Under the pieces are notes generated by a model. It was not told the DNA's origin. It saw only the letters and a program-made list of their open reading frames with translations, and did not search any database. Positions 18,273 to 26,547 of a DNA stretch of 64,000 bases are shown piece after piece. The stretch comes from an uncultured Lachnospiraceae bacterium. GTDB taxonomy: Bacteria > Bacillota > Clostridia > Lachnospirales > Lachnospiraceae. Every line of letters begins with the position of its first letter. Positions within the stretch are counted from its first letter, which is position 1. The stretch covers positions 62,001 to 126,000 of the forward strand of contig CAMNSD010000007.1 in the NCBI GenBank assembly GCA_946554445.1. Direction: 5' to 3'. Both the position numbers and the translations under genes were made by a program.

Positions 18273-19379
18273 CTACCTATGTCCGGCACAGATTTCTTCC
18301 ATATAATCCCGCCACTGTTCAAAAATCGTTTCCGCACTGGCTCTCTCGGCAATCTTTCTCGCCTCCATCCCCAGCCTCTGCGCAAGTTCCGGCTCCTCGA
18401 TCAACCGGTTCATCCCCGCTACCAGCGCCTCTTCATCTTTAATGGGGATCAACAGACCGTCCACCCCATCCGTCATAATCGTCCGCGGTCCACCACAGGG
18501 ACAATCCGTAGCCACAATGGGAAGCCCTAAAGCCATGGCCTCCATCAATGCGTTGGGCAGTCCTTCCCAATCCGACGTAAAAGCAAACAGCGCTGCATCC
18601 ACCAAATCCTTTTCCAGACTGTCGCTGGCTCCCATCAGATGAATATAGTCCTGGGCTCCCAGTTCTTCAATCAAATTCTCCAAAATTTCCTTCGTGCCGT
18701 CAAAAGAATCACCGCCGTAAATCTTCAAATCATATTCCGGATGTTTCTCATGTACTTTCGCAAAAGCCCGAAGCAGCATAGGCTGGTTCTTGAAGTCCAC
18801 CAGCCGTCCCGACTGCACCACCGTTTTATTTCGCGTTTCAGGCACAGGCACACCGATATACTTTGGATTAAGCGGATTTAAAATAATCCGGGAATTTTTC
18901 TGTAATCTGGGGGCAAAAAATTCTCGCGCCCCCTGGGTTTGAAACACACAACCGTCCACTCTTGGAAATAAGAGCGGTATCTGTACTTTGTCCGACCATT
19001 CCTCATAATGTCCCACCGGATCTGTGCGAATGGAAATAAGCACCGGCACTTTGACAAACAGGGCGGCCATCAATCCCCTGTATATTGCTCTTCTGGCAAA
19101 GGGTACCAGAATATCCGGCCGCTCCTTTCTCAGAAGCTGCCGCAGATATTTTACCCGGAGCAGAAACTGTACAATCCTGTTCTTATGCTCATCCTCTTTG
19201 GCGAGTCCCACATGCACCCGACGCACCCGCTCGTCTGTTTGAAATTCATTCTCACCATACCACTCCGTGGCAATGATGACCTCATATCCATTGGCCGCAA
19301 ACTGGTTGGCCAGATTGGTGACCACCCGTTCTGCGCCGCCCTGTTCCAGGCAATTTAAGTGAAATATGATTTTATGCAT
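18273..19379 (-). CDS. Family 4 glycosyltransferase
   Basis: A 368-residue GT-B enzyme starting MHKIIFHLNCLEQGGAERV. It has VVQSGRLVDFKNQ, the donor-binding block SDWEGLPNALMEAMALG with E-x7-E, and IVATDCPCGGP. The last motif is shared almost word for word with the GT4 at 26,548, so these two probably use the same nucleotide-sugar type. GAGGA lies before the start. It follows the MBOAT gene by 64 bases, downstream of the Dlt-like set. Confidence 0.9.
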   Translation of the reverse strand: MHKIIFHLNCLEQGGAERVVTNLANQFAANGYEVIIATEWYGENEFQTDERVRRVHVGLAKEDEHKNRIVQFLLRVKYLRQLLRKERPDILVPFARRAIYRGLMAALFVKVPVLISIRTDPVGHYEEWSDKVQIPLLFPRVDGCVFQTQGAREFFAPRLQKNSRIILNPLNPKYIGVPVPETRNKTVVQSGRLVDFKNQPMLLRAFAKVHEKHPEYDLKIYGGDSFDGTKEILENLIEELGAQDYIHLMGASDSLEKDLVDAALFAFTSDWEGLPNALMEAMALGLPIVATDCPCGGPRTIMTDGVDGLLIPIKDEEALVAGMNRLIEEPELAQRLGMEARKIAERASAETIFEQWRDYMEEICAGHR

Positions 19380-19443
19380 AGTATCCTCATTTTCCCGTAG
19401 TTACCACATAACAATACCTAACCATGGCAGCGACATTTCCCAT

Positions 19444-21015
19444 TCAAAAACTCTGGTACATAAACGCCGCCGTATCATACCCGCCACCGTAGATTCCCGT
19501 GATCAGCACCACCAGCAAAATCCCATAATAACAACACCATCTCACCGGCATCGGCCAGCCTGCCAGATACGCCCGCACGTCTTTGCCCTGTTCTTCCCAA
19601 ACAGATACCGCAAGCCATACAAGCAGCGCCGCAAACAGGAGCAGGAAACCATACTTACTGATACCATAAGAGGTAATCGTCCGTGAGAACAGCGCCCTCA
19701 CATCCAGCCTGGTAAGAAACGCCCGGTAGATCATCCCCGCCTGGGCAAGGTTTTCACTGCGGATCAGCACATCCGCCACAAACACGATCAGCCAGGTGCG
19801 CGCCATGCAAAACAGTCCCCAGATTTTCCCTTCTTTGATATGCCATTTTTCTTTCCAGACAGTGTATCTTGCTTCCAGCACCAGGGATACGCTCATAATC
19901 AGGCCGTAATAAACGCCCCAAAGAATATAACTAACCGTTCTGCCGTGCCACATACCTGTGAGAAGCCAGACTATCATGGTTCCCAGAATCGGCGTTGCAT
20001 GTCTGCCCATGACAGCCCATTTTTTCTTGGCCGCCTTCGTAATCTTACGCCCTGTCCCTGACATGACGAAGGAAAACATCACATAATCCTTAAACCAGGC
20101 GCCCAGGGTGATATGCCATCTACGCCAAAATTCCGCCACCGACTTCGAGAAATATGGTCTCTTAAAGTTCTCCGGCAGAAAAATATCGAAAGTATCGCTG
20201 ACGCCCAGCGCCATATCCATATAGCCGGAAAAATCCGCATACAGCTGCAGCATATAAAATGCCACCGCCACCACAAAGATACTTCCCGGTACCTCCGCCG
20301 CCTCCCTCGTAAAAACGTTGTCCACAAACAAACCAATTCTGTCTGCGATCACCAGCTTTTTGAAGGCACCCCAGACAAACCGCTGGATGCCCCGCAGCAT
20401 TCTGTCATAATCAAAGATATGCTCTCTCTCAAATTCTTCTTTCATTTTGGTAAAACGATGAAAAGGCCCCTGCGTAACTGCCGGAAAATAAGATAAGAAC
20501 AACAATACTTTCCAGGGATTTTCCTCCGCCTCATACTGCTCCCTGCCCACATCCACCACATAGCTGATGGCTGTCAGCGTATAGAAGGAAATGCCCAGCG
20601 GCATGATCACCTTTTTAAAAAATCCTGTGGGAACACCCCAGTCCTTTAGGAAAGGCAGGGCCACGACCGTGTATTTATAGAAGACTAACAGTCCCAGATT
20701 CAACGCAAAATAAAGGATTTGAATCCGCTTTCTCTGTTTCTCAAATCCATGTTTTATTGCTTTCTTACTTTCTTTATCTGTGCAGTCCGCAAGTGTCTTA
20801 CGCTGTGAAGCAAGGCTCTTTTGCAGATAAATGCCGCAGCCATAGGTGGCAGCGCAGGTGATGAGCAGGCTGAGCGGAAATCCCTGCAGCCCGATCACAT
20901 AAAACACAAGCCCTGCTGCCAGGAGAATCTGCCATTTCCGCCTCTGCGGCACCAGATAATAGAGGGCGAAGGTAATCACCCACAATATCACAAAGGGGTA
21001 GGATAATAACTGCAT
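19444..21015 (-). CDS. MBOAT O-acyltransferase (DltB/AlgI family) with C-terminal acyl-shuttle motif
   Basis: A 523-residue membrane-bound O-acyltransferase. Hallmarks are LPLGISFYT-like MPLGISFYTLTAISY (138-152), FKKLVIADR (218-226), LYADFSGYMDMALG (258-271), PENFKRPYFSKSVAEFWRRWH (split around residues 281-301) and LLTGMWHG with the catalytic His357. The protein ends FMYQSF, with Tyr520 four residues from the end. This matches the C-terminal aromatic hexapeptide with an acceptor tyrosine found on DltX or fused to other MBOATs. The enzyme should take an acyl group from the carrier protein encoded immediately upstream (no gap) and move it outward to that tyrosine. No separate DltX-like peptide was found. 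Confidence 0.87.
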   Translation of the reverse strand: MQLLSYPFVILWVITFALYYLVPQRRKWQILLAAGLVFYVIGLQGFPLSLLITCAATYGCGIYLQKSLASQRKTLADCTDKESKKAIKHGFEKQRKRIQILYFALNLGLLVFYKYTVVALPFLKDWGVPTGFFKKVIMPLGISFYTLTAISYVVDVGREQYEAEENPWKVLLFLSYFPAVTQGPFHRFTKMKEEFEREHIFDYDRMLRGIQRFVWGAFKKLVIADRIGLFVDNVFTREAAEVPGSIFVVAVAFYMLQLYADFSGYMDMALGVSDTFDIFLPENFKRPYFSKSVAEFWRRWHITLGAWFKDYVMFSFVMSGTGRKITKAAKKKWAVMGRHATPILGTMIVWLLTGMWHGRTVSYILWGVYYGLIMSVSLVLEARYTVWKEKWHIKEGKIWGLFCMARTWLIVFVADVLIRSENLAQAGMIYRAFLTRLDVRALFSRTITSYGISKYGFLLLFAALLVWLAVSVWEEQGKDVRAYLAGWPMPVRWCCYYGILLVVLITGIYGGGYDTAAFMYQSF

Positions 21016-21246
21016 TTATTCCTCCAGCAGACGCTCAACAAGCGCTATGATCGCCTCTTTATTCTTAAAATTCTCCGCCACCACATACTTGGCGTCAATC
21101 TCAATATCAAACTCCTCTTCCAACTCGCTCACGATATTGATGACCGTGAAGGAATCAATGATGCCGTCCTCCATCATGCTGTCGCCATCGTAGGTAAGCG
21201 CTTCCTCACAGTACTCCTCCAGAATCTCCAACACTTTTTCTTCCAT
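21016..21246 (-). CDS. Acyl/aminoacyl carrier protein (DltC-like)
   Basis: A 76-residue acidic four-helix carrier protein. DGIIDSFTV places the 4'-phosphopantetheine attachment site at Ser32, and the DSF form is DltC-like rather than the DSL of fatty-acid ACP. EEFDIEID forms helix II-loop, as in DltC. It should carry the acyl group activated by the adenylating enzyme at 22,192-23,715 to the MBOAT, whose ATG follows its stop directly. Upstream lies an 86-base gap after the formyltransferase gene, AT-rich but without a clear promoter. Confidence 0.88.
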   Translation of the reverse strand: MEEKVLEILEEYCEEALTYDGDSMMEDGIIDSFTVINIVSELEEEFDIEIDAKYVVAENFKNKEAIIALVERLLEE

Positions 21247-21332
21247 AATAGTATTACCCTTCTTTCTATGTTTATCTCCAATTTATCTCTATTTCCATTC
21301 CGCTTCTCAAACCCCAAGATCCAATCTTCATC

Positions 21333-22190
21333 TTACAGGATACGGTATTTCATCTTAAGAAGATGCGTCCCCGAAAGCGGCAGATAAACCACATTCTCCT
21401 CAACCTTCTTTTTCTCCGATACAATCTTGCGGTATCTTACAACTTCCGCACGCACACCGTCCACCACCGTCTGCATGTGCGGGAAGATATCGTTCTTTCC
21501 ATAATCCACACTCCGAAGCAGGCGGTATATGGCTTCCGGTTCCTCAGAAAGTTCAAAAAATCCGTCCCCCGGCACCTCATAAGAACGATACATCCGCCGA
21601 CCAGAGACATTTCCCTGAGATGTTGTCTGGGCACGTTCTTCCAACACAGCCGCAAAGCATTCTTCAAACCCTTCACAGGCCAAATCCATCAGCCGCTCCG
21701 TCAATTCATAGGCCTTATCCTCCGGGCCGATGGCGCACCTTTTTTGAACAATGATATTTCCCTCGTCAATCCCTGCCGTCACATAATGCCAGGTAATACC
21801 TGTCTCCCGCTCCCCCTGATAGATTACCCAGCTGGGGGCATTCCTGCCCGGATAATCCGGCAAAAGGGCGTTGTGGAAGTTGATGATGGTGATATTTTCC
21901 TTCTCCACACAGGCCGCCGGAAAGAGAAAATTGTTGCTGGCGCTGACAATCAGCGTCTTTTCCATGATACCGCACAGATATGCGGACAGTTCCTGTTTGT
22001 CCGGCATAAAGGAATAGGGAATATCCATCTCTTCACAGATTTTCCTGGTAATACTTAAGGCATGGGATTCGTGTTCTATAAATTCCAGATGATAGCCGTA
22101 TGCTGTCCTCTGTCCTTCTATGTATTTCAGTATATTTCCAGTCGCCTTTCCATACCCGATCACCACCACACGGTCAAATTTTTGTCCCAT
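21333..22190 (-). CDS. Formyltransferase-family protein inside the Dlt-like set
   Basis: A 285-residue protein of the methionyl-tRNA/sugar formyltransferase fold. The N-terminal Rossmann part begins VVVIGYGKATG. The catalytic loop reads NFHNALLPDYPGRNAPS, giving Asn104 and His106, and GIDEGNI gives Asp142: the full N-x-H...D triad that uses N10-formyl-tetrahydrofolate. It lies one base after the adenylating enzyme and upstream of the carrier protein, with AAAGGAG ten bases before the ATG. The amine acceptor is unknown. Candidates are an aminoacyl group on the carrier (as by the LgrA formylation domain), a free amino acid, or an amino sugar. Confidence 0.78.
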   Translation of the reverse strand: MGQKFDRVVVIGYGKATGNILKYIEGQRTAYGYHLEFIEHESHALSITRKICEEMDIPYSFMPDKQELSAYLCGIMEKTLIVSASNNFLFPAACVEKENITIINFHNALLPDYPGRNAPSWVIYQGERETGITWHYVTAGIDEGNIIVQKRCAIGPEDKAYELTERLMDLACEGFEECFAAVLEERAQTTSQGNVSGRRMYRSYEVPGDGFFELSEEPEAIYRLLRSVDYGKNDIFPHMQTVVDGVRAEVVRYRKIVSEKKKVEENVVYLPLSGTHLLKMKYRIL

Positions 22191-22191
22191 A

Positions 22192-23715
22192 TCAAAGAAA
22201 CTCCTTTAATTTCACCCTGTCAATCTTTCCATTGGCGTTGATGGGCATTTTCTCCAGTGTGATCAGCTTGTTGGGCAGCATGTACTCCGGCACCAGATGG
22301 GAAATCTTCTCATTGATATAGGCCTTTTCCAACTCTCCCTCAATAAACAGCACAATCTTCTGCCGCTTCTCATCATATAGGCAGCAGCATAAGGCTATCT
22401 CTTCCAGAGAGGAAACGGCTGTCTCGATCTCTCCCAATTCAATCCTGTGCCCCATATGTTTGATCTGGAAATCCTTTCGGGAAAGATAGATCAACTCCCC
22501 GCGTTCATTATATTTTACAATATCGCCCGTCCTGTAGATCAACTCCGGCACATAGGGATTCAAGGGATTCTGCACAAAGGCTTCCCTGGTTTTTTCCGGA
22601 TTGTTGTAGTACCCCATGGAGAGAGAGGTCCCCCGGACACAGAGTTCACCCGATTCCTCCCCGGTCACTTTTTGATTCTGGTCATTCAGCACCAAAATAT
22701 CCGTATTGGGCATCGCATAGCCGATAGGAAGCGGCTCCTCATCTGCAAATTCACGGTCTACCACATAATAAGTGCAGGCGTCCGTAATCTCTGTCGGACC
22801 ATACAGATTAGCATACTGTACATTCGGCAGGAACTTCCGCCATACATTCAGCTGCTTATTGGGCATCACCTCGCCGCAGAATAGTACACGCTTTAACGTA
22901 TCTGACAAATCCACATTCCGAAAAGCCTTGAGTTTCGCTACCACGATCAGCGCAGAAGGCACCCAGAAAATGGTATTGATCTGCTTCTCTTTTAGATATT
23001 CCAACAAAAGCACCGGCTGCGCAAACAGATTCTTCGGCACGATATATGTGGTTGCACCGGTCTTAATGGTGCTGTAAATATCCAGTATGGAATTATCAAA
23101 ATAAAAAGGAGCCTGGTTGCCGAAGCTGTCCTTCTCAGTGATCTGAAAGGTCTCCGTCACCCAGTCCGTATAATCTATCACGGAGCGGTGGTTGATGGTC
23201 ACGCCCTTGGGCACACCCGTGGAACCGGAAGTAAACAGCACGTACAAAAGGTCTGTGTCTACCCCTCTCCTTCTTACCGCCTCAATCCTTTTCTCTCTAG
23301 ATTCTTCCTCGGTCTGCCCGCAGCCTGCCAGCGCTTTTTCCAATATCAGGTATTCTCCCCCATAAGCATACTGCGCAAAAACTTTCTGAAGCGCCGCCGT
23401 GGTAATGACAATGGCGGGATCCAACACTTCCAGAATTTTATTTACACGGCTTCCCGGCATGTCCACATCAATGGGAGAATAAAAGTTACAGCTGTATGCC
23501 GCACCCATAAAGGAGACCAGCACATCGACGCCCTTTTCCAGAAAGACGACCACTGGTCTTTTAAAGAATCCCCGCTCTATCAGTTCATAGGCCACTGCCC
23601 TTGCCTGCTTTCGCATCTGTCCGAAAGTGACCTGCTTGTTTTCATCCACAAAAGCTGTCTTATCCGGCAGCCTGGCCGCCGTCTCATCCAGCCAATAAGT
23701 AACGTTTGCTTTCAT
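22192..23715 (-). CDS. Amino-acid adenylating enzyme (DltA-like)
   Basis: A 507-residue adenylation enzyme. Core motifs are FTSGSTGVPKGV (161-172), NQAPFYFDNS with Asp207, LFCGEVMP with Cys280, YGPTE (305-309), YRTGD, and PINANGKIDR with the catalytic Lys497. Overall it is closer to D-alanine:carrier ligase DltA than to NRPS modules. If the alignment holds, Cys280 is the residue that selects D-alanine in DltA. It should activate an amino acid with ATP and load it on the carrier at 21,016-21,246. Start RBS is weak (GGGATTGAG). Substrate not proven; glycine or another small D- or L-amino acid is possible. Confidence 0.85.
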   Translation of the reverse strand: MKANVTYWLDETAARLPDKTAFVDENKQVTFGQMRKQARAVAYELIERGFFKRPVVVFLEKGVDVLVSFMGAAYSCNFYSPIDVDMPGSRVNKILEVLDPAIVITTAALQKVFAQYAYGGEYLILEKALAGCGQTEEESREKRIEAVRRRGVDTDLLYVLFTSGSTGVPKGVTINHRSVIDYTDWVTETFQITEKDSFGNQAPFYFDNSILDIYSTIKTGATTYIVPKNLFAQPVLLLEYLKEKQINTIFWVPSALIVVAKLKAFRNVDLSDTLKRVLFCGEVMPNKQLNVWRKFLPNVQYANLYGPTEITDACTYYVVDREFADEEPLPIGYAMPNTDILVLNDQNQKVTGEESGELCVRGTSLSMGYYNNPEKTREAFVQNPLNPYVPELIYRTGDIVKYNERGELIYLSRKDFQIKHMGHRIELGEIETAVSSLEEIALCCCLYDEKRQKIVLFIEGELEKAYINEKISHLVPEYMLPNKLITLEKMPINANGKIDRVKLKEFL

Positions 23716-23740
23716 ATCTCAATCCCTATCTTCTCTGATA

Positions 23741-24832
23741 TCAATCATCCTGTTCCTTCGGTAAATTCACCGGATAAAAAGTATCCATCATCTTCTCCGT
23801 TTTCACGTGATAAATATCATATAAATCCGTCATCTCAAGACCGCAGCCCGCCGGATCATAAGAACCATAAAGGGCAATCTGCCGTTCTTGCGCCAGTTCC
23901 TGCACTCTCGCTTCCACTTCCAGCGTAATCTGAAAAGCCTCCTCCGATTCTATGTAATTATACATCATGGGCGAATAGGGTGGCAAGTATAAAATGACTT
24001 CCACGCCCTGCGCCTGCAGCCAGGTAACCAGCCGCTCAAACTGCTTCCAGTGGCCGTAATCAATCTCCTGATAATCCGTCATCCGATAGACCACATGCTC
24101 TTCCATGGACTGCCTGGTCAATTCCTCTACCGTCGCTGTATCTCCCTCCCGCAGTTCCCGTTGGTAGGCGATGCTTCCATCATAATGTTTCAAGTACCGC
24201 TCCGTCTCCCAGTCGTCCGTATAAGAGACTTGAAATCGCTTTCTCTCCGGAAGCAGGGTAACGTTATAGCGGAAATAATCCAGGGAAAGCCATTTGCCCA
24301 TATCTTTCCCAGTGTTCTTTTGCGGATGCAGATTTCCCTCATCGAATTTTTCATTCAGGATCACGCCCATGTAATTAACATATGGATAAAGATCCTTCCA
24401 CCTGTCATTGTCATGACTGGTGTTGAATAAAAAGGCGTCCACGCCAATCACCATGGTCTTCGGCAGTTTATCCTCCGCCGCCAACACCCCTGACACGGCC
24501 AGCAAGTCATAGACTGTGGACTCAGACAGCCCTGCATTATAAAAAGAATCCGTACCAAACATGGTATGGTCGAAATTCATCACCCGGCTGGAACCCGCCA
24601 CGATCACTTCTCTTGACACTTCCTGTTGTTTCACACAGGCCAGGAACAGATTCCTGTCATTAAAATCCGATTCTTCCAGCCCCTCCACGTTCCGTCCGTA
24701 TACTGCCATCTGCTCCCCAATCTGGTCATACGTGATGCGCAGCATCGCATAGGAATCCACATACCAGTTTACCACCGCAATCAGGATGATTACCGGAAGA
24801 AGAAAAAGTATCGCTTTACACCATTTTTTCAT
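23741..24832 (-). CDS. Membrane-anchored SGNH transferase-like protein (DltD-like), copy 2
   Basis: A 363-residue protein with an N-terminal anchor (about residues 7-25) and an outer domain. The block VAGSSRVMNF puts serines 81/82 in the GDSL position, and DLYDIYH near the C-terminus gives Asp339 and His342. In acyl-shuttle systems such a serine enzyme takes the acyl group from the MBOAT tyrosine and passes it to the polymer. It is first in the local order SGNH, adenylating enzyme, formyltransferase, carrier, MBOAT. Its ATG shares one base with the TAA of the DUF6020 gene upstream. Confidence 0.75.
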   Translation of the reverse strand: MKKWCKAILFLLPVIILIAVVNWYVDSYAMLRITYDQIGEQMAVYGRNVEGLEESDFNDRNLFLACVKQQEVSREVIVAGSSRVMNFDHTMFGTDSFYNAGLSESTVYDLLAVSGVLAAEDKLPKTMVIGVDAFLFNTSHDNDRWKDLYPYVNYMGVILNEKFDEGNLHPQKNTGKDMGKWLSLDYFRYNVTLLPERKRFQVSYTDDWETERYLKHYDGSIAYQRELREGDTATVEELTRQSMEEHVVYRMTDYQEIDYGHWKQFERLVTWLQAQGVEVILYLPPYSPMMYNYIESEEAFQITLEVEARVQELAQERQIALYGSYDPAGCGLEMTDLYDIYHVKTEKMMDTFYPVNLPKEQDD

Positions 24833-26514
24833 TAGGATAACGACGCTCCTTTCTCCACATCCTCTTCTGCCCTCTCCTCGTCAGAGGGACCAAACGTATA
24901 AGCAAACAACAAGGGAAATGCCGCAAACAGCCCATAGGCGTAGCGAAATTCATTGTACACCGGCGTGGCCAGAAGCAGACTGCCTAACAGCATGATGAAT
25001 GGTACATAACACATGGCGTTTTTCCTCTGCCAGGCCAGATAGGCAAGGCCAAACAGCATCACCCAAGTATTCAGTCCCAGACTCCACACCTGATTATATA
25101 ATTTCTGGAATCCCATCAGGAAGTTTCCCATGGCGAGACTGTTGTCATAGGTAAAAAGCTTCCTCTCATTGGTAATCCCAAAGGGATTATCCACCATAAA
25201 ATATTCTGCGTAGAGATACTGATCGTGCGGTATTCTGTACGCCCAATACCCGGCGGTCTGCCGCACTTCTCCCTCCAGATAAAGCATAGGATTTCTCAAT
25301 CCTACCCGCAGCCACAGCTTAAAATACTCCCACTTATGCGCCGCGATCACTTCCTGATTGCCCTCTTCCCGGATCAAATTTTTGGTGACATCAAACAGGT
25401 AGGGATTATAGTATTCTTCCATCTTTTCCAAGGGCAGCACCTGCCCGATCATAGCAATCTCTTCCTCCGTCAGGCTGCCGCCTCTCATATAAGCGCAAAG
25501 AAGCTGCTGGGTAGGCATGGTCAATCCCTCGATGGTGTCCGCCTTCTCCACCTGCAGTCCTTTGAGGATCGGTCCCTGATAGAGCAGGTAACAGACGAGC
25601 ACCGCAGCCGCACATAGAAGTGTACGGGCAGGAACCTTCCTGCTGCGACACCATCTGTATATAATCAGCACAAAGGCCGTACCTGCAAAAATCATAATCC
25701 CGTTACTGCGCAAAAGGCAAACTGACAGCCCTGTCACAAAATAGAGTATCCATTGCAGAACGTTCTTTTCTCTCTCCAAATCAAACGTATGACTCATCCA
25801 GGCAAAGAACACCAACGCCGACACAAAAAAGGCGTCTTTTCCCATGCAGATGCTCAGTACTCCATGTACTGGTAGGAGGATATAAAAAGCAAACGCCAGA
25901 ACAAGCCACACAAGACGCGTCCCCCGCTTATACAGCACATACAGACAGAAGGCAAAAGTAAACGCCACAAGCGCCATCTGCCAAAACGTATAGAAGGCCA
26001 CCGCCCCCGTATATGTACCCGACAATTGATAACCGATCGCGACAAAAAACTGCATGATCATCGTATGGAAAAAAGGATGATGATTAGACCTGGCTTTCCA
26101 ACCCAAAATCTGCTCCATCTGCCATATGGCGTCATTGTTGAACCAAGTAGGATAATACATCAGATAATAAGGCAGATAACTGAGCAGGCATATCAAAAAG
26201 AAGCCCAGGAAAACGTACCATTTGCCTGACCGTTTTTTTTGCGCTGCCGCGGTATGATTTGTCCTGAATTTACTCCTAAGATACAAGCATAAAATATCTC
26301 TCCGTGAAATCACAAAACATAAAAGAAACAAAATCCCATAACTGATCAAAGCCCACAACAAAATTCTTCCTATATTCTGCAAATTGGAATAATCCGCCGA
26401 CTTCTGCCAATTCCCCAAAACGATAAATGCCGCATAGCACAGCGAAAAGGGAAGCAGGACCAAAAACTGCCGTCCAGTGGGCAATGCTATGCTCTTTTTC
26501 TCCCGTATCTCCAT
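24832..26514 (-). CDS. DUF6020 multi-spanning membrane protein, GT-C-like, copy 1
   Basis: A 560-residue protein with about twelve membrane segments. It carries the DUF6020 pattern: LPYYLMYYPTWFNNDAIWQ in the first outer loop (acidic residue in the GT-C position), SNHHPFFHT, and a long outer loop containing TMPTQQLLCAYMRGG. It probably glycosylates or otherwise modifies glycans outside the membrane with a lipid-linked sugar; no member is characterised to my knowledge. The ATG at 26514 has GGAG six bases upstream and is preferred over the one at 26526. A second DUF6020 protein is at 44,807-46,630. Confidence 0.72.
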   Translation of the reverse strand: MEIREKKSIALPTGRQFLVLLPFSLCYAAFIVLGNWQKSADYSNLQNIGRILLWALISYGILFLLCFVISRRDILCLYLRSKFRTNHTAAAQKKRSGKWYVFLGFFLICLLSYLPYYLMYYPTWFNNDAIWQMEQILGWKARSNHHPFFHTMIMQFFVAIGYQLSGTYTGAVAFYTFWQMALVAFTFAFCLYVLYKRGTRLVWLVLAFAFYILLPVHGVLSICMGKDAFFVSALVFFAWMSHTFDLEREKNVLQWILYFVTGLSVCLLRSNGIMIFAGTAFVLIIYRWCRSRKVPARTLLCAAAVLVCYLLYQGPILKGLQVEKADTIEGLTMPTQQLLCAYMRGGSLTEEEIAMIGQVLPLEKMEEYYNPYLFDVTKNLIREEGNQEVIAAHKWEYFKLWLRVGLRNPMLYLEGEVRQTAGYWAYRIPHDQYLYAEYFMVDNPFGITNERKLFTYDNSLAMGNFLMGFQKLYNQVWSLGLNTWVMLFGLAYLAWQRKNAMCYVPFIMLLGSLLLATPVYNEFRYAYGLFAAFPLLFAYTFGPSDEERAEEDVEKGASLS

Positions 26515-26547
26515 CCTTTTCTCCATTCTGAAAATTCTGACTTCTTC

